This document shows, piece by piece, positions 25,558 through 34,288 of a stretch of DNA of 64,000 nt (its first letter is position 1; every line of letters begins with the position of its first letter). The DNA lies in assembly GCA_938017795.1 (NCBI GenBank), contig CALIJZ010000027.1, forward strand, positions 1 to 64,000, in the 5' to 3' direction. The translations under genes were made by a program, and so were the position numbers. The DNA comes from an uncultured Bacteriovoracaceae bacterium (GTDB taxonomy: Bacteria > Bdellovibrionota > Bacteriovoracia > Bacteriovoracales > Bacteriovoracaceae). Under the pieces are notes generated by a model. That model was not told the DNA's origin. It saw only the letters and a program-made list of their open reading frames with translations, and did no database searches.

Positions 25558-26801
25558 AATCTTTTCTTGAAATCTTCAATAACTTCGTCTGTATGGGCCT
25601 GACTCACAAAACCAACTTCATAAGCATTAGGTGATAAGTAAATTCCTTTTGGAATGAGTAGGTTAGAGAGTTTATTAAACTTTTCCCCTAAATTATGAGG
25701 AATTCTATCCACATTAGAAATTTTTTGATCAGTACTTACAATCCAAAATAAAGAGCTATGAGTTATAATACTATGTTGTGTGTTTGCATCTAACCATTGC
25801 TTAAAAATATTAACAATTTTGTGAGTTTGAGCTTCAAGGTTTGAATAAAAATTATCTTGAGCTAAGATTTCAAGGTTTGCCAAACCTGCACACATTGCCA
25901 CTGGATTAGCACTTAAAGTTCCTGCTTGGTATACTCCTCCTAAAGGAGCAAGATGATCCATAATTTCTGATCTTGCTGCAATAGCTCCAACTGGCATTCC
26001 TCCTCCGATAACTTTTCCATAAGTTACAATATCAGGTTCAATACCAGTCTTTTCGGCCATTCCACCAAATGCAACCCGAAATCCAGAAATAACTTCATCA
26101 AAAATTAAGAGCGCCCCGTGTTTTTTAGTAATTTCTTTAAGTTGTTTTAAAAAATCATTTGTTTGAACTAATAATCCATAATTAGCAGGAAGCGGCTCTA
26201 CTATAATTGCTGCAATATCATCATGGTCTTGAAAGCACTTCTCTAAAGCTTCCATATCGCCAAGATCTACAACTAATGTATCTTTTGCACAGTTTTCAGT
26301 TACACCTAAACTTGATGCTGTAGATGTACCGGCCAAACCAGAGCCAGACTTAATAAGCATAGAATCAACATGACCGTGATAGCATCCATTGAATTTTATA
26401 ACTTTACTCTTTTTCGTAAAACCTCTGGCAAGTCTTAAAGAAGTCATCACTGCTTCTGTTCCGGAACTTACAAATCGTATCTTATCAATGAAAGAAATTC
26501 TATCTACAATAAACTTTGCTAAATCTAGAGAGTACTTTTCGCAAGCTCCATAAGTCCACCCTCGATTAACAGCTTCGATGATAGCACTCTGTACCTTGGG
26601 ATGTTTATGACCAAGTATTAAAGGACCAAAGCTCATACAAAAATCAATAAACTCAGTGCCTTCCTCATCTGTTATATAAGCTCCTTGAGATTGTTTAATA
26701 AACCTAGGACACAAGTCTAGGCCTTTAAAACTTCTAACTGGTGAGTGAACTCCACCAGGAATATAAACTTGTGCTTGTTCAAAAAATTGTTCATTATTCA
26801 T
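25548..26801 (-). CDS. hemL: Glutamate-1-semialdehyde 2,1-aminomutase
   Basis: Converts glutamate-1-semialdehyde to 5-aminolevulinate. The 417 residues are a normal length. The PLP lysine lies in YGKVIGGGMPVGAIA, and SSGTEAVMTSLRLAR and FDEVISGFRVAF are class III aminotransferase elements of this enzyme. It starts nine bases after the hemC-hemD fusion gene. Together with HemA it shows use of the C5 pathway rather than ALA synthase. Confidence 0.95.
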   Translation of the reverse strand: MNNEQFFEQAQVYIPGGVHSPVRSFKGLDLCPRFIKQSQGAYITDEEGTEFIDFCMSFGPLILGHKHPKVQSAIIEAVNRGWTYGACEKYSLDLAKFIVDRISFIDKIRFVSSGTEAVMTSLRLARGFTKKSKVIKFNGCYHGHVDSMLIKSGSGLAGTSTASSLGVTENCAKDTLVVDLGDMEALEKCFQDHDDIAAIIVEPLPANYGLLVQTNDFLKQLKEITKKHGALLIFDEVISGFRVAFGGMAEKTGIEPDIVTYGKVIGGGMPVGAIAARSEIMDHLAPLGGVYQAGTLSANPVAMCAGLANLEILAQDNFYSNLEAQTHKIVNIFKQWLDANTQHSIITHSSLFWIVSTDQKISNVDRIPHNLGEKFNKLSNLLIPKGIYLSPNAYEVGFVSQAHTDEVIEDFKKRLWS

Positions 26802-26810
26802 AATTATTTC

Positions 26811-28337
26811 TCAATCTAAATAAGTATCTATTAAAACGTCATAGCTAGGAATAGGAGAGTGCACTATATTTGCTTGCTCAAATTCTTCATGAGTTTTCCC
26901 TACACCTGTGAAGTGTACGATACCATCTTGAGATAGAAATTCGAAGTGTTCAGAGTATTTTTGATATTGATAAATGCTTGTCCAATAAAATACTTTACAA
27001 GCTTTGATCATTTGTTCGTATTCTTCATCCAGTGAGCAAATTCTTCGATCATAACTAGGGATAATATCGCCCAAGTTGCTCTTAGATTTAGGGTGAGTAT
27101 AGATTTTCCAAGGTGCATTAAAATTGGCCATTAAATTAAATGATTTTGATTCTCTCATCTGATTAAGGGCCTGCTCTCCTAAAGAATCTAAACTGCCATG
27201 GCACCAAAAAGAATTTTGGGCCAAAACTTTCATAGAGTTCACACCAGAGCTGAAGATAAGCCCTGTGTGATTCATTTTTTTAAAGTTTTCAATAGAGTGC
27301 TGAGTGGCTAGAAAACTATTTTTAGATATTTGTTGCTCCGATGAAACGGGAATTTTTTCAATTAGTTGATCATTAAGCACTTGAGGATGGACTTTCTTAG
27401 TTAGTCCTATAAAAATCTGTTTTTGTTTTTCTTTCTTAGTTACGCAGTTGGGGGATGATACTGAGTTTATCTTAACACCTGCTAAGTTTTCACCAGACTG
27501 ATAAATAGTACTTCCTTTTACATAAATTCCAAGAGGAAGATAGCAAGTTCCTCCATTTTCATGAAAGATCTTTTTTTCTTGATAGATTTCACTTTTTGTT
27601 TTTTCATGATCAAGAACACTAATCATTTTAAGACATTCAGTGTTTTTTTCTAATGTTTCAATTATTAAGGCTCCTTGAGCGGCTGCAGGAGTATGAGTTT
27701 TTATAGGCAAAATGCTGAAACTTAAATCTTTCATTAAATTTTTTAAAACTTCCTCGCCTTCTTTTAGGTAACTAACTCTTTCTATTCCTGCTGAAGCCAA
27801 AATAATAGCATCATATTTATTATCAACTAATTTTTTTATCCTAGTATCTATATTGCCTCGTAAGTTTTCATGTTTTAGTTCAACATTATTTAAACCTGGT
27901 AGTAAATCTTTAAGGTATGGAATTTGAGCAATTCTTCGAGGGGAGCTGGTCCCAATTGTAAAAGTTTCTTTATCAAAAGAGCCATCGATTAAACGAGATT
28001 GTGTAGATTTTCTGATAAAAAGGATATCATTTGGTAATGCTCTTTTAGGAACAGCAGCCGTAAGGATCCCTTTAGGTCTTTCACTACCTAAGTCCTTACC
28101 TGAATGAACAACGAGTTGTACTTGATTTGTTAAAAGCGCATAATCAAGTTCCTTGGTAAAGAAATCTTTGCCTTCTAATTCTTGTAAAGGACGATCCTGA
28201 ATAATATCACCCTGAGTTTTGATAATCTCCAATTCAAATTTTTTTTCTGGATAAGTACTCTCTAAGATGTTTTTTATATAATTAGCTTGAGATCTCGCTA
28301 GTAAGCTTCCCCGCGTTCCTATTTTCAAGGTTTTCAT
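26811..28337 (-). CDS. hemC: Porphobilinogen deaminase with C-terminal HemD-like region
   Basis: The first about 300 residues are hydroxymethylbilane synthase: IGTRGSLLARSQA, HSGKDL (catalytic Asp82), ENLRGNIDTRIKKL, and Cys265 in GGTCYLPLG, which carries the dipyrromethane cofactor. About 200 further residues (310-508) include a TGLIFSSGVNSM and FTGVGKTHEEFEQ region with the two-lobed alternation expected of uroporphyrinogen III synthase, but the sequence is divergent. HemD is notoriously variable, so a HemC-HemD fusion is the likely reading. ATG 28337 has AAAGGC upstream; its start overlaps hemA by 56 bases. Confidence 0.85.
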   Translation of the reverse strand: MKTLKIGTRGSLLARSQANYIKNILESTYPEKKFELEIIKTQGDIIQDRPLQELEGKDFFTKELDYALLTNQVQLVVHSGKDLGSERPKGILTAAVPKRALPNDILFIRKSTQSRLIDGSFDKETFTIGTSSPRRIAQIPYLKDLLPGLNNVELKHENLRGNIDTRIKKLVDNKYDAIILASAGIERVSYLKEGEEVLKNLMKDLSFSILPIKTHTPAAAQGALIIETLEKNTECLKMISVLDHEKTKSEIYQEKKIFHENGGTCYLPLGIYVKGSTIYQSGENLAGVKINSVSSPNCVTKKEKQKQIFIGLTKKVHPQVLNDQLIEKIPVSSEQQISKNSFLATQHSIENFKKMNHTGLIFSSGVNSMKVLAQNSFWCHGSLDSLGEQALNQMRESKSFNLMANFNAPWKIYTHPKSKSNLGDIIPSYDRRICSLDEEYEQMIKACKVFYWTSIYQYQKYSEHFEFLSQDGIVHFTGVGKTHEEFEQANIVHSPIPSYDVLIDTYLD

Positions 28338-29205
28338 GTAAATGCCTTTTTTTGATATTCTCTTCTAACCACTTGATTCTACGTTCACTAATTTGGAAAA
28401 TTTCTTCTAGGGCATCATCAATTTTCTTCATCTTTTCATTGCTTTCAATAGAGCCAAGTTTATATATATCTTCAAGTTTAAAGTAATTATTTTTTTCAAT
28501 GTTTTTAGGTATGGCAATACAAGGATCTCCAAGGTCTACAAAGAAGTTTTCTTGATTTTTCCAGTTGGAAAAAAATTCTTCAGTTAAAATAATTTCACTT
28601 GTCCCAATCGTATTAATAATAATATGAAAATCTTTATAACTATCGATACTTTGCCAAGCAAGTTTTGTAATTTGGTGTTTTTGAACAAGGTTTTCTAAAC
28701 TATCATTATTACGAGCACTTATTGTAACACTATGAGATTTCTTAAACTGATTGATTAAATCTTCTGCAAGCATCCCAGAACCTAATATCAATATTTTATT
28801 TTGATGAGATCTTTTTAAAATCTTTTTAGTTAGAGCAGCATATGTTTTTTGAGAGATTCCTAGTAAAAACTGAGATCGAATTCTTTTTTGATCTTGTAAG
28901 ATTTTTTGAAGAGCGATAGTAATTTCATGAGATCGATCTTCTAAGAGCAAGTATTGTTCGATTGCTGTCTTAAACTGAGCAACAATTTCATTTTCGGCAA
29001 TTAAGCGACTTTTTAGTCCACAGATAACCTCTAGTAAATAAATATAAGCTTTGATGTTTTTGTAGCATTCATAGTGTTGGCTAATATTTCCTATGCTAGT
29101 CGTAGAAAGAACCAAATTTCTCTGACAAGTTTGAAGAGAAAATGTTCCCTCTGGAAGTACCTGAGTACTGGAAAGTTTATTATCAAAATTATATAAATAA
29201 AGCAT
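28282..29205 (-). CDS. hemA: Short glutamyl-tRNA reductase
   Basis: Reduces glutamyl-tRNA(Glu) to glutamate-1-semialdehyde. The catalytic Cys27 is in LQTCQRN, and IYLLEVICGLKSRLIAENEI matches the family's substrate-binding region. An NAD(P)-binding domain has ILILGSGMLAEDL. Only 307 residues are present, against about 410-430 usually. About 23 residues before the catalytic Cys and the C-terminal dimerisation domain are missing or reduced. The frame upstream is closed by a TAG at 29266-29268 with no better start. The gene overlaps hemC by 56 bases. Confidence 0.8.
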   Translation of the reverse strand: MLYLYNFDNKLSSTQVLPEGTFSLQTCQRNLVLSTTSIGNISQHYECYKNIKAYIYLLEVICGLKSRLIAENEIVAQFKTAIEQYLLLEDRSHEITIALQKILQDQKRIRSQFLLGISQKTYAALTKKILKRSHQNKILILGSGMLAEDLINQFKKSHSVTISARNNDSLENLVQKHQITKLAWQSIDSYKDFHIIINTIGTSEIILTEEFFSNWKNQENFFVDLGDPCIAIPKNIEKNNYFKLEDIYKLGSIESNEKMKKIDDALEEIFQISERRIKWLEENIKKRHLHENLENRNAGKLTSEISS

Positions 29206-29221
29206 AAATATCTCTGATCTT

Positions 29222-29252
29222 ATTATAAGTAGGACAGAAGCTATTTTGTCAT
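29222..29252 (-). promoter_or_regulatory. Candidate promoter of the haem operon
   Basis: On the minus strand ATGACA (29247-29252) is followed 19 bases later by a perfect TATAAT (29222-29227). The spacing is long, and the transcript would begin only about ten bases before the hemA ATG, so a second promoter may exist. Confidence 0.3.
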
Positions 29253-29319
29253 AGAAATGTAGAAGCTAGAGCCATATTTATGTTTGATATGTCAAACAAT
29301 TAGGGTAGAAATAAGAATA

Positions 29320-29577
29320 ATGTATTTTATAAACAAATTAAAAGGACTCTTTTTTAAAATAGACTCCAAAATAGAGAAAGAGCTTAAGTTTTTTCTAAAG
29401 CATTGGGGCAAGAGTAAATTCATGATGGCCATGAGTAAAAAAGCTCAAATTCTTGGCATTGAAAAACTATACCAAAAAAGTCCAAAGGCATTTTTATATT
29501 TTTTCCTTTTTTATCTCATCCGAGATTCGATACTCTATATAATAATTCCCATTTATTTTTCAATGATGATTGATTAG
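29320..29577 (+). CDS. Small membrane protein (85 aa)
   Basis: ATG 29320 gives 85 residues; an in-frame TTG at 29284 is a weaker start. A basic amphipathic N-terminal half is followed by one or two hydrophobic helices (about 57-82). I recognise no family. It lies 23 bases before the PlsB-like gene, so a shared transcript is likely, and a role in phospholipid synthesis is possible but unproven. Confidence 0.55.
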   Translation: MYFINKLKGLFFKIDSKIEKELKFFLKHWGKSKFMMAMSKKAQILGIEKLYQKSPKAFLYFFLFYLIRDSILYIIIPIYFSMMID

Positions 29578-29600
29578 AAAATGGCTTAAAAGGTAGAGTA

Positions 29601-31370
29601 TTGGATAGTTTTAGTAATTATTTTTGGGAATATCCTAAATTAGTTGAATATCTTAACGATCATCCCGAGGAAAAAAATGATGTTAAGAAAAACTATGAAG
29701 AGATCCATGGCGTTTTCAATGAATCTTGGGTTCAAAAAATCTCTATATTTTTTGATAAGACTATTAGAAAACTTTACGATCAAGTAAACCTCGAGCTTCC
29801 TTATGATTTTGATTTAGATGAACTATCCCAAAAGCATCATATTGTGCTTGTTCCTAATCATCAATCTCACGCAGATTATATGGCCTTGACCTATTTATTT
29901 TATAAAACATTTAAGAAACCTCTTTTTGTCGCAAGTGGGATTAATTTAAATATTTTCTTATTTGGTAAGATCATAAAAAATACAGGTGCCTTTTTTTTAC
30001 GTAGATCATTTGCTGGTAATCCCACTTATAAAATGAGTTTCCATGCTTATATTTTTGCTCTTTTAAAAAACGAAAATGTTGTAGAGTTTTTTTTCGAAGG
30101 AGGCCGATCAAGAACTGGGAAATTACTTTCTCCAAGGTATGGATTATTTCAAATGCTGTTAGAGACTCATCAATATGTAAAAAGTAATAAAACTCTACTT
30201 TTTATTCCAGTTTCTATTGCCCATGAATTTGTTCCAGAAGAAACAGCACACTCATCTGAGCTAAAAGGTGCGAAGAAAAAGAAGGAACATTTCTCCCAAG
30301 TTTTAAAAATTTATAAACTCTTTAATAAGCGCCTTGGCTCTGTTCACGTTACCTTTGGACAAGGCATAGAGGTTAGAGGTTATGACAATCTAAGAGCAAG
30401 TACTCAGAAACTAGCTTTTTCTTGTTTTAAGGCTGTAGGGAAAGGGATGCCAATTACGCCTACATCTTTATTGTCTTTAATTTTATTGGATGCTCCGTCG
30501 GGTATTAATAATTGGGAGCTTATAGAATTTAAGGCAAGAGAAATAATTACTTATTGTAAACGTTTCTCAATTCCTTTAACTCCATCATTATCTAGTGAGT
30601 TTGATGTATCGAAAAATAATATTTTAGAAGCTCTTAATATTTTAATAAGCAATAAAAAAGTAAACGTAATTAAAAACCAACACCTTGGTGATATATATTA
30701 CTCTGTTAAACCTAAAGAGAGAGTTCATCTTTTATACTTTAAAAATATGATTCTTCATCACTTCATTTTACCAGTGATGCTAAATACCGTGATTTATCAT
30801 TTAAAAGAAAAGAAGTTTACAACTGTAGAAGATTTAAGAAGCTATCTTATAGATAAAAGAAGTGAGCTTTTGTTTGAGTTTTATCTTCCAAGTACTGCTG
30901 AAATGTTCCAAGAGTTATTAGAGTGTATTTCTTATGCTACGGGTAAAAATATAGAAAACTTAGACGAGGTTTTAAATTTAAATCTTCAAGAGCTAGATCA
31001 AGTTGCTTTAAAAATTAGAGTTTTTTCTAATTCCTTATCTTATATAAGTGAGTGTTATTATATTGCAGCCAGAACATTGGATCACCTTGCCGAAGTTGAG
31101 TTTAATCAAGAGTCATTTATAAAAACGTTTCAAGAAGTCTTTGGATTAGAATATGAACATGGAAGAATGGTTCAGTTCCAAGAAAGTTTTTCAGTGGCCA
31201 TGGTAAAGAGTGCCTTGCAATTTTATCAACATAAAGGATGTACAGAGCTCAATGATCAGGTTTATAAGGTGATCGATCTAGATCAAGTATTCAAGCTTAA
31301 GAGGCGATTTACTGAAAACTTGAATGTTAATTTGATCATGAATTTAAGTCTAAATAATGACGACATATAA
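29601..31370 (+). CDS. Glycerol-3-phosphate acyltransferase, PlsB-like
   Basis: Predicted to acylate glycerol-3-phosphate at position 1, the first step of phospholipid synthesis. The HX4D catalytic motif is NHQSHAD (His87, Asp92), and the glycerophosphate-binding motif is FFFEGGRSRTGK, both of the PlsB type. At 589 residues it lacks much of the N-terminal region of E. coli PlsB (about 807). Only a TTG start (29601) fits, preceded by AGGTAGAG. The C-terminal 250 residues are helical. Confidence 0.85.
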   Translation: MDSFSNYFWEYPKLVEYLNDHPEEKNDVKKNYEEIHGVFNESWVQKISIFFDKTIRKLYDQVNLELPYDFDLDELSQKHHIVLVPNHQSHADYMALTYLFYKTFKKPLFVASGINLNIFLFGKIIKNTGAFFLRRSFAGNPTYKMSFHAYIFALLKNENVVEFFFEGGRSRTGKLLSPRYGLFQMLLETHQYVKSNKTLLFIPVSIAHEFVPEETAHSSELKGAKKKKEHFSQVLKIYKLFNKRLGSVHVTFGQGIEVRGYDNLRASTQKLAFSCFKAVGKGMPITPTSLLSLILLDAPSGINNWELIEFKAREIITYCKRFSIPLTPSLSSEFDVSKNNILEALNILISNKKVNVIKNQHLGDIYYSVKPKERVHLLYFKNMILHHFILPVMLNTVIYHLKEKKFTTVEDLRSYLIDKRSELLFEFYLPSTAEMFQELLECISYATGKNIENLDEVLNLNLQELDQVALKIRVFSNSLSYISECYYIAARTLDHLAEVEFNQESFIKTFQEVFGLEYEHGRMVQFQESFSVAMVKSALQFYQHKGCTELNDQVYKVIDLDQVFKLKRRFTENLNVNLIMNLSLNNDDI

Positions 31371-31383
31371 ATATTATTTATTT

Positions 31384-31412
31384 TTGTCTTATATTAAGAG
31401 AGTTTATTTAAT
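31384..31412 (+). promoter_or_regulatory. Candidate promoter of infC
   Basis: TTGTCT (31384-31389) and TTTAAT (31407-31412) are 17 bases apart. The leader to the AUU start is about 70 bases and holds a short purine-rich tract and the near-palindrome CACTTAAAGTG. Confidence 0.4.
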
Positions 31413-31487
31413 ATCTCTTGAAAGAAAGAAAGCTTGTTGGTATTTTTTTAGTCAGTCACTTAAAGTGGCATTTTATGGAGGTTAGAT

Positions 31488-32042
31488 ATTTCTAAAGGTT
31501 ATCGAGGAAAAAAAGGCGGTCCGTCTAGATCTGGACCAAAGGTCAATCACAGAATTATAGCAACAGAAGTTAGGCTCTTAGGAGATGATGGACATCAATA
31601 TGGTGTTGTATCTATTTCTGAAGCGAGAAGAATTGCTGATGATCAAGGATTAGACTTAATTGAAATATCACCAAATTCAAAGCCACCAGTTGTGAAGCTG
31701 ATGGACTATGGGAAATATAAGTATAAGCAGCAAAAACAAGCTAATGAAGCCAAGAAGAAGCAGGTTACTGTTGCGGTTAAAGAAATCAAGTTCAGACCTA
31801 ATATCGATATTCATGACTTAGATGTGAAACTTAGAAAGGCTCAACAATTTCTAGATTCAGGAGATAAGATTAAACTTCTTATGCAATTTAGAGGTCGAGA
31901 AATGGCCCATAAGCATATTGGGAAAGAAAAGTTTCAAAGTATCATTGAAAAAATCCTAGAAATGGGAGCTGTAGTAGAATCAAATCAAAAAATGATGGGA
32001 AATCGAATTATAGCTATGGTTGGACCTTCTAAGAAAAAATAA
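31488..32042 (+). CDS. infC: Translation initiation factor IF-3, AUU start
   Basis: IF-3 prevents premature joining of ribosomal subunits and proofreads the start codon and initiator tRNA. The reading frame carries on upstream of any ATG/GTG start through NHRIIATEVRLLGDDG to a start at ATT 31488, with GGAGG ending six bases before it. This gives 184 residues, close to the 180 of E. coli IF-3. A GTG at 31692 would lose the whole N-terminal domain. AUU initiation is the known autoregulatory feature of infC: scarce IF-3 raises its own translation. The middle region LMDYGKYKYKQ is diagnostic. Confidence 0.92.
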   Translation: MSKGYRGKKGGPSRSGPKVNHRIIATEVRLLGDDGHQYGVVSISEARRIADDQGLDLIEISPNSKPPVVKLMDYGKYKYKQQKQANEAKKKQVTVAVKEIKFRPNIDIHDLDVKLRKAQQFLDSGDKIKLLMQFRGREMAHKHIGKEKFQSIIEKILEMGAVVESNQKMMGNRIIAMVGPSKKK

Positions 32043-32112
32043 CCGACTTTTTGTCTCTAGTTAAACTTTGCCTTTTCAATCATTCGAATCATCATTTTGC
32101 GATAATGAACTA

Positions 32113-33591
32113 ATGAAAAAATTTATAATTTGTTTCTTTATATTTTTCAATTCATCGCTAGTTGGTTCAATAAGTGGAGAGTGTCAGATATATTTTGATG
32201 AAATAAAAGCAGATTATAAAGATAATCTTTTTTCTAAATATATTTTTAAAGAAAATATAATTCAAAAGCTGCGAGATATATCTATTTTTAGATCATGGCG
32301 AGATACATGGACTGAAGCAGTTATTACTCTTAAAGGACATTCTTTTAAGTATCTATATTTAGAAGATGATCTGTCTTTTGTCGGAGATGTTTTTCAAAGT
32401 GTAAGCTTTAGAGCTGTTCAAGACTTAGAGGTCCATAGAGCAAAATTTAAACAACAAAATATAACAAGGTATGAGGATTACGAAAGATCAGCTGAGAAGA
32501 TAAATCTTTTAATTAAACAATATGAAGAATTTAACTCAGACTTAGATAAGATTTTCAGTCAGGCAGTAATTCTTAGATACAATATCGAGTTAATTGAAAA
32601 ATTAGATCCTAAAACAACTTATCCAGTACATTTAAAGATAGTTACCTATGATTCAACTCTGAAAGAGTTTGATTCTACTAATTTACTATATGAAGAGAAA
32701 GATCTTAGAAACCAATTAAAAGCTTGGAAAAAAGAACTGAAAACTAAAGAACTTGGTGAAGGTGAATTTGATTTAGAAGGACGTCATATTTTACAGTTTA
32801 AAATGAAAGAGCAATTAAAAATTCATCAAGAATATGCCGAAGACGTTTTAAGAAAAAACCCTCTTAAAAGATTATCTGATGAAGAGTTTAAGGCCTTAGA
32901 AGGTAAGATTCCAGAAAGCAATTTAGTAGCCTTAGAAGAGTCCTATTACAAGGTAGAAGAAATCCTGTCTAACAAGGAATTAGAAGTTAATAAAACTGTT
33001 CAGTATTATATGAATCATAGAGAGTGGTATAAAGAAATTTATTATTTAATGCAAAACGAAGTAAGAAAGCATTCAGAAAAAGTTGTAAAAACAATGGAAG
33101 AATATGCATTTGGAATTAATAATAAAAAGTTTCTGCCAAGGTACACGGTTGATGGGAAAGCAACAATTTGGAACTTCATTAAAAAAATTGAAAATAAAGG
33201 CAAAAAAGTAGCAGCTTTTGCAGCCAGTGTTGGTGGAACAATTGGATTGATAAGATTTTATATTTCACCAGCTGATAAAAATGTTCAAGAGTGCTTGGAA
33301 TCTCATTTAGATAGAAGCTCTAAGTCTCCTAAATATAAATTTAGTGAAAGAGATTATATCTTGTGTAAAGAGCGAGCCTTGGTAGAAGAATTTAGTTCTC
33401 AAGAATATGAAATTTATACTGCTAAGACTTATGAATCATCATCTAAAGAAGATCCTGCTGTTAAGAAGATCCTTGATACTCTAGACAGTATTCAAAAGTT
33501 AGAAGAGATCTGGGAAGAAACGATGCTAGCTCGTGAAAATATTGAAGCCAGCTGGTCGAAAGCTGCTACAGAATACAACGCAGAGCGGTAG
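32113..33591 (+). CDS. Secreted or membrane-tethered protein of unknown function
   Basis: ATG 32113 gives 492 residues with a signal peptide (about 1-18, FIICFFIFFNSSLVGS). The body is highly helical and charged, with coiled-coil-like stretches, and one hydrophobic segment near residue 375 (VAAFAASVGGTIGLI). A few cysteines occur (for example in ECQIYF and QECLESH). I recognise no family. It lies between infC and rpmI, which are usually adjacent. A separate promoter appears to precede rpmI, so the gene may be only partly co-transcribed with them. Confidence 0.6.
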   Translation: MKKFIICFFIFFNSSLVGSISGECQIYFDEIKADYKDNLFSKYIFKENIIQKLRDISIFRSWRDTWTEAVITLKGHSFKYLYLEDDLSFVGDVFQSVSFRAVQDLEVHRAKFKQQNITRYEDYERSAEKINLLIKQYEEFNSDLDKIFSQAVILRYNIELIEKLDPKTTYPVHLKIVTYDSTLKEFDSTNLLYEEKDLRNQLKAWKKELKTKELGEGEFDLEGRHILQFKMKEQLKIHQEYAEDVLRKNPLKRLSDEEFKALEGKIPESNLVALEESYYKVEEILSNKELEVNKTVQYYMNHREWYKEIYYLMQNEVRKHSEKVVKTMEEYAFGINNKKFLPRYTVDGKATIWNFIKKIENKGKKVAAFAASVGGTIGLIRFYISPADKNVQECLESHLDRSSKSPKYKFSERDYILCKERALVEEFSSQEYEIYTAKTYESSSKEDPAVKKILDTLDSIQKLEEIWEETMLARENIEASWSKAATEYNAER

Positions 33592-33604
33592 TAGATCTAA
33601 CTCT

Positions 33605-33633
33605 TTGACAAAATGTTCCATAATTCATAAAAA
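33605..33633 (+). promoter_or_regulatory. Candidate promoter of rpmI-rplT
   Basis: A perfect TTGACA (33605-33610) is followed after 17 bases by TAAAAA (33628-33633). The rpmI start is about 40 bases downstream. It would let the ribosomal genes be expressed apart from infC and the gene between them. Confidence 0.45.
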
Positions 33634-33672
33634 TATCAGACTAACTATTATAGATTTGTAAGGAATATAGAA

Positions 33673-33870
33673 ATGGGCAAAATGAAGACAAAACGATCAG
33701 CTGCGAAGAGATTCAAATTGACTGCTTCTGGTAAGATTAAAGTTAAGAGAGCAAATCTTAGACATATTCTAACGAAGAAATCGACTAGTTATAAAAGAAG
33801 CAAAAGAAAGGCGCTTTATTTAGCACCTTCAGATATGTCTAATGCACTTAAGTGTTTAGGTAAAAAATAG
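33673..33870 (+). CDS. rpmI: Ribosomal protein L35
   Basis: The 65-residue basic protein is of normal length and begins [20 protein letters not shown], the family's conserved start. It has LRHILTKKS in the middle. It lies 73 bases before rplT, as usual, but is separated from infC by a 492-residue protein gene. Confidence 0.97.
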   Translation: MGKMKTKRSAAKRFKLTASGKIKVKRANLRHILTKKSTSYKRSKRKALYLAPSDMSNALKCLGKK

Positions 33871-33943
33871 ATCAATAAAAACTTTTACTTGGGAATTGAT
33901 AAGTTGGTTTAAATACCACTCCAAGCTAAAGAAGGAGAGATAG

Positions 33944-34288
33944 ATGTCTAGAGTAAGACGGGGTTTTAAGGCCCGAAGAAGAAGAAACAAAATTTTAAAA
34001 TTAGCTAAAGGTTACAAGTTCGATAGAAGAACTAAGTTCAGACATGCTGCTCAGACTGTTGAGAAAGCATTGTATAATCAATATAAGACGAGACGAATTT
34101 TTAAAAGAGATATCAGAAAACTTTGGATTGTTCGTATCAATGCTGCTGCTAGAATTTGTGGAACAAACTATTCTAGAATCATGAACTCATTAAAGAAGAA
34201 TAATATCAATTTAAATAGAAAGATGCTTTCTGAAATTGCTGCTACTGACTTTGATGGATTTAAAGCATTAGCTAAATCTTTAAATTAG
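33944..34288 (+). CDS. rplT: Ribosomal protein L20
   Basis: The 114-residue protein begins with MSRVRRGFKARRRR and contains KLAKGYKFDRRTKFRHA and LWIVRINAAAR, all conserved. L20 assembles early on 23S rRNA and in many bacteria represses its own operon. A GAAGGAGAGA Shine-Dalgarno precedes the ATG. pheS and pheT, often next, are absent; a convergent MerR-type gene follows, overlapping by four bases. Confidence 0.97.
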   Translation: MSRVRRGFKARRRRNKILKLAKGYKFDRRTKFRHAAQTVEKALYNQYKTRRIFKRDIRKLWIVRINAAARICGTNYSRIMNSLKKNNINLNRKMLSEIAATDFDGFKALAKSLN

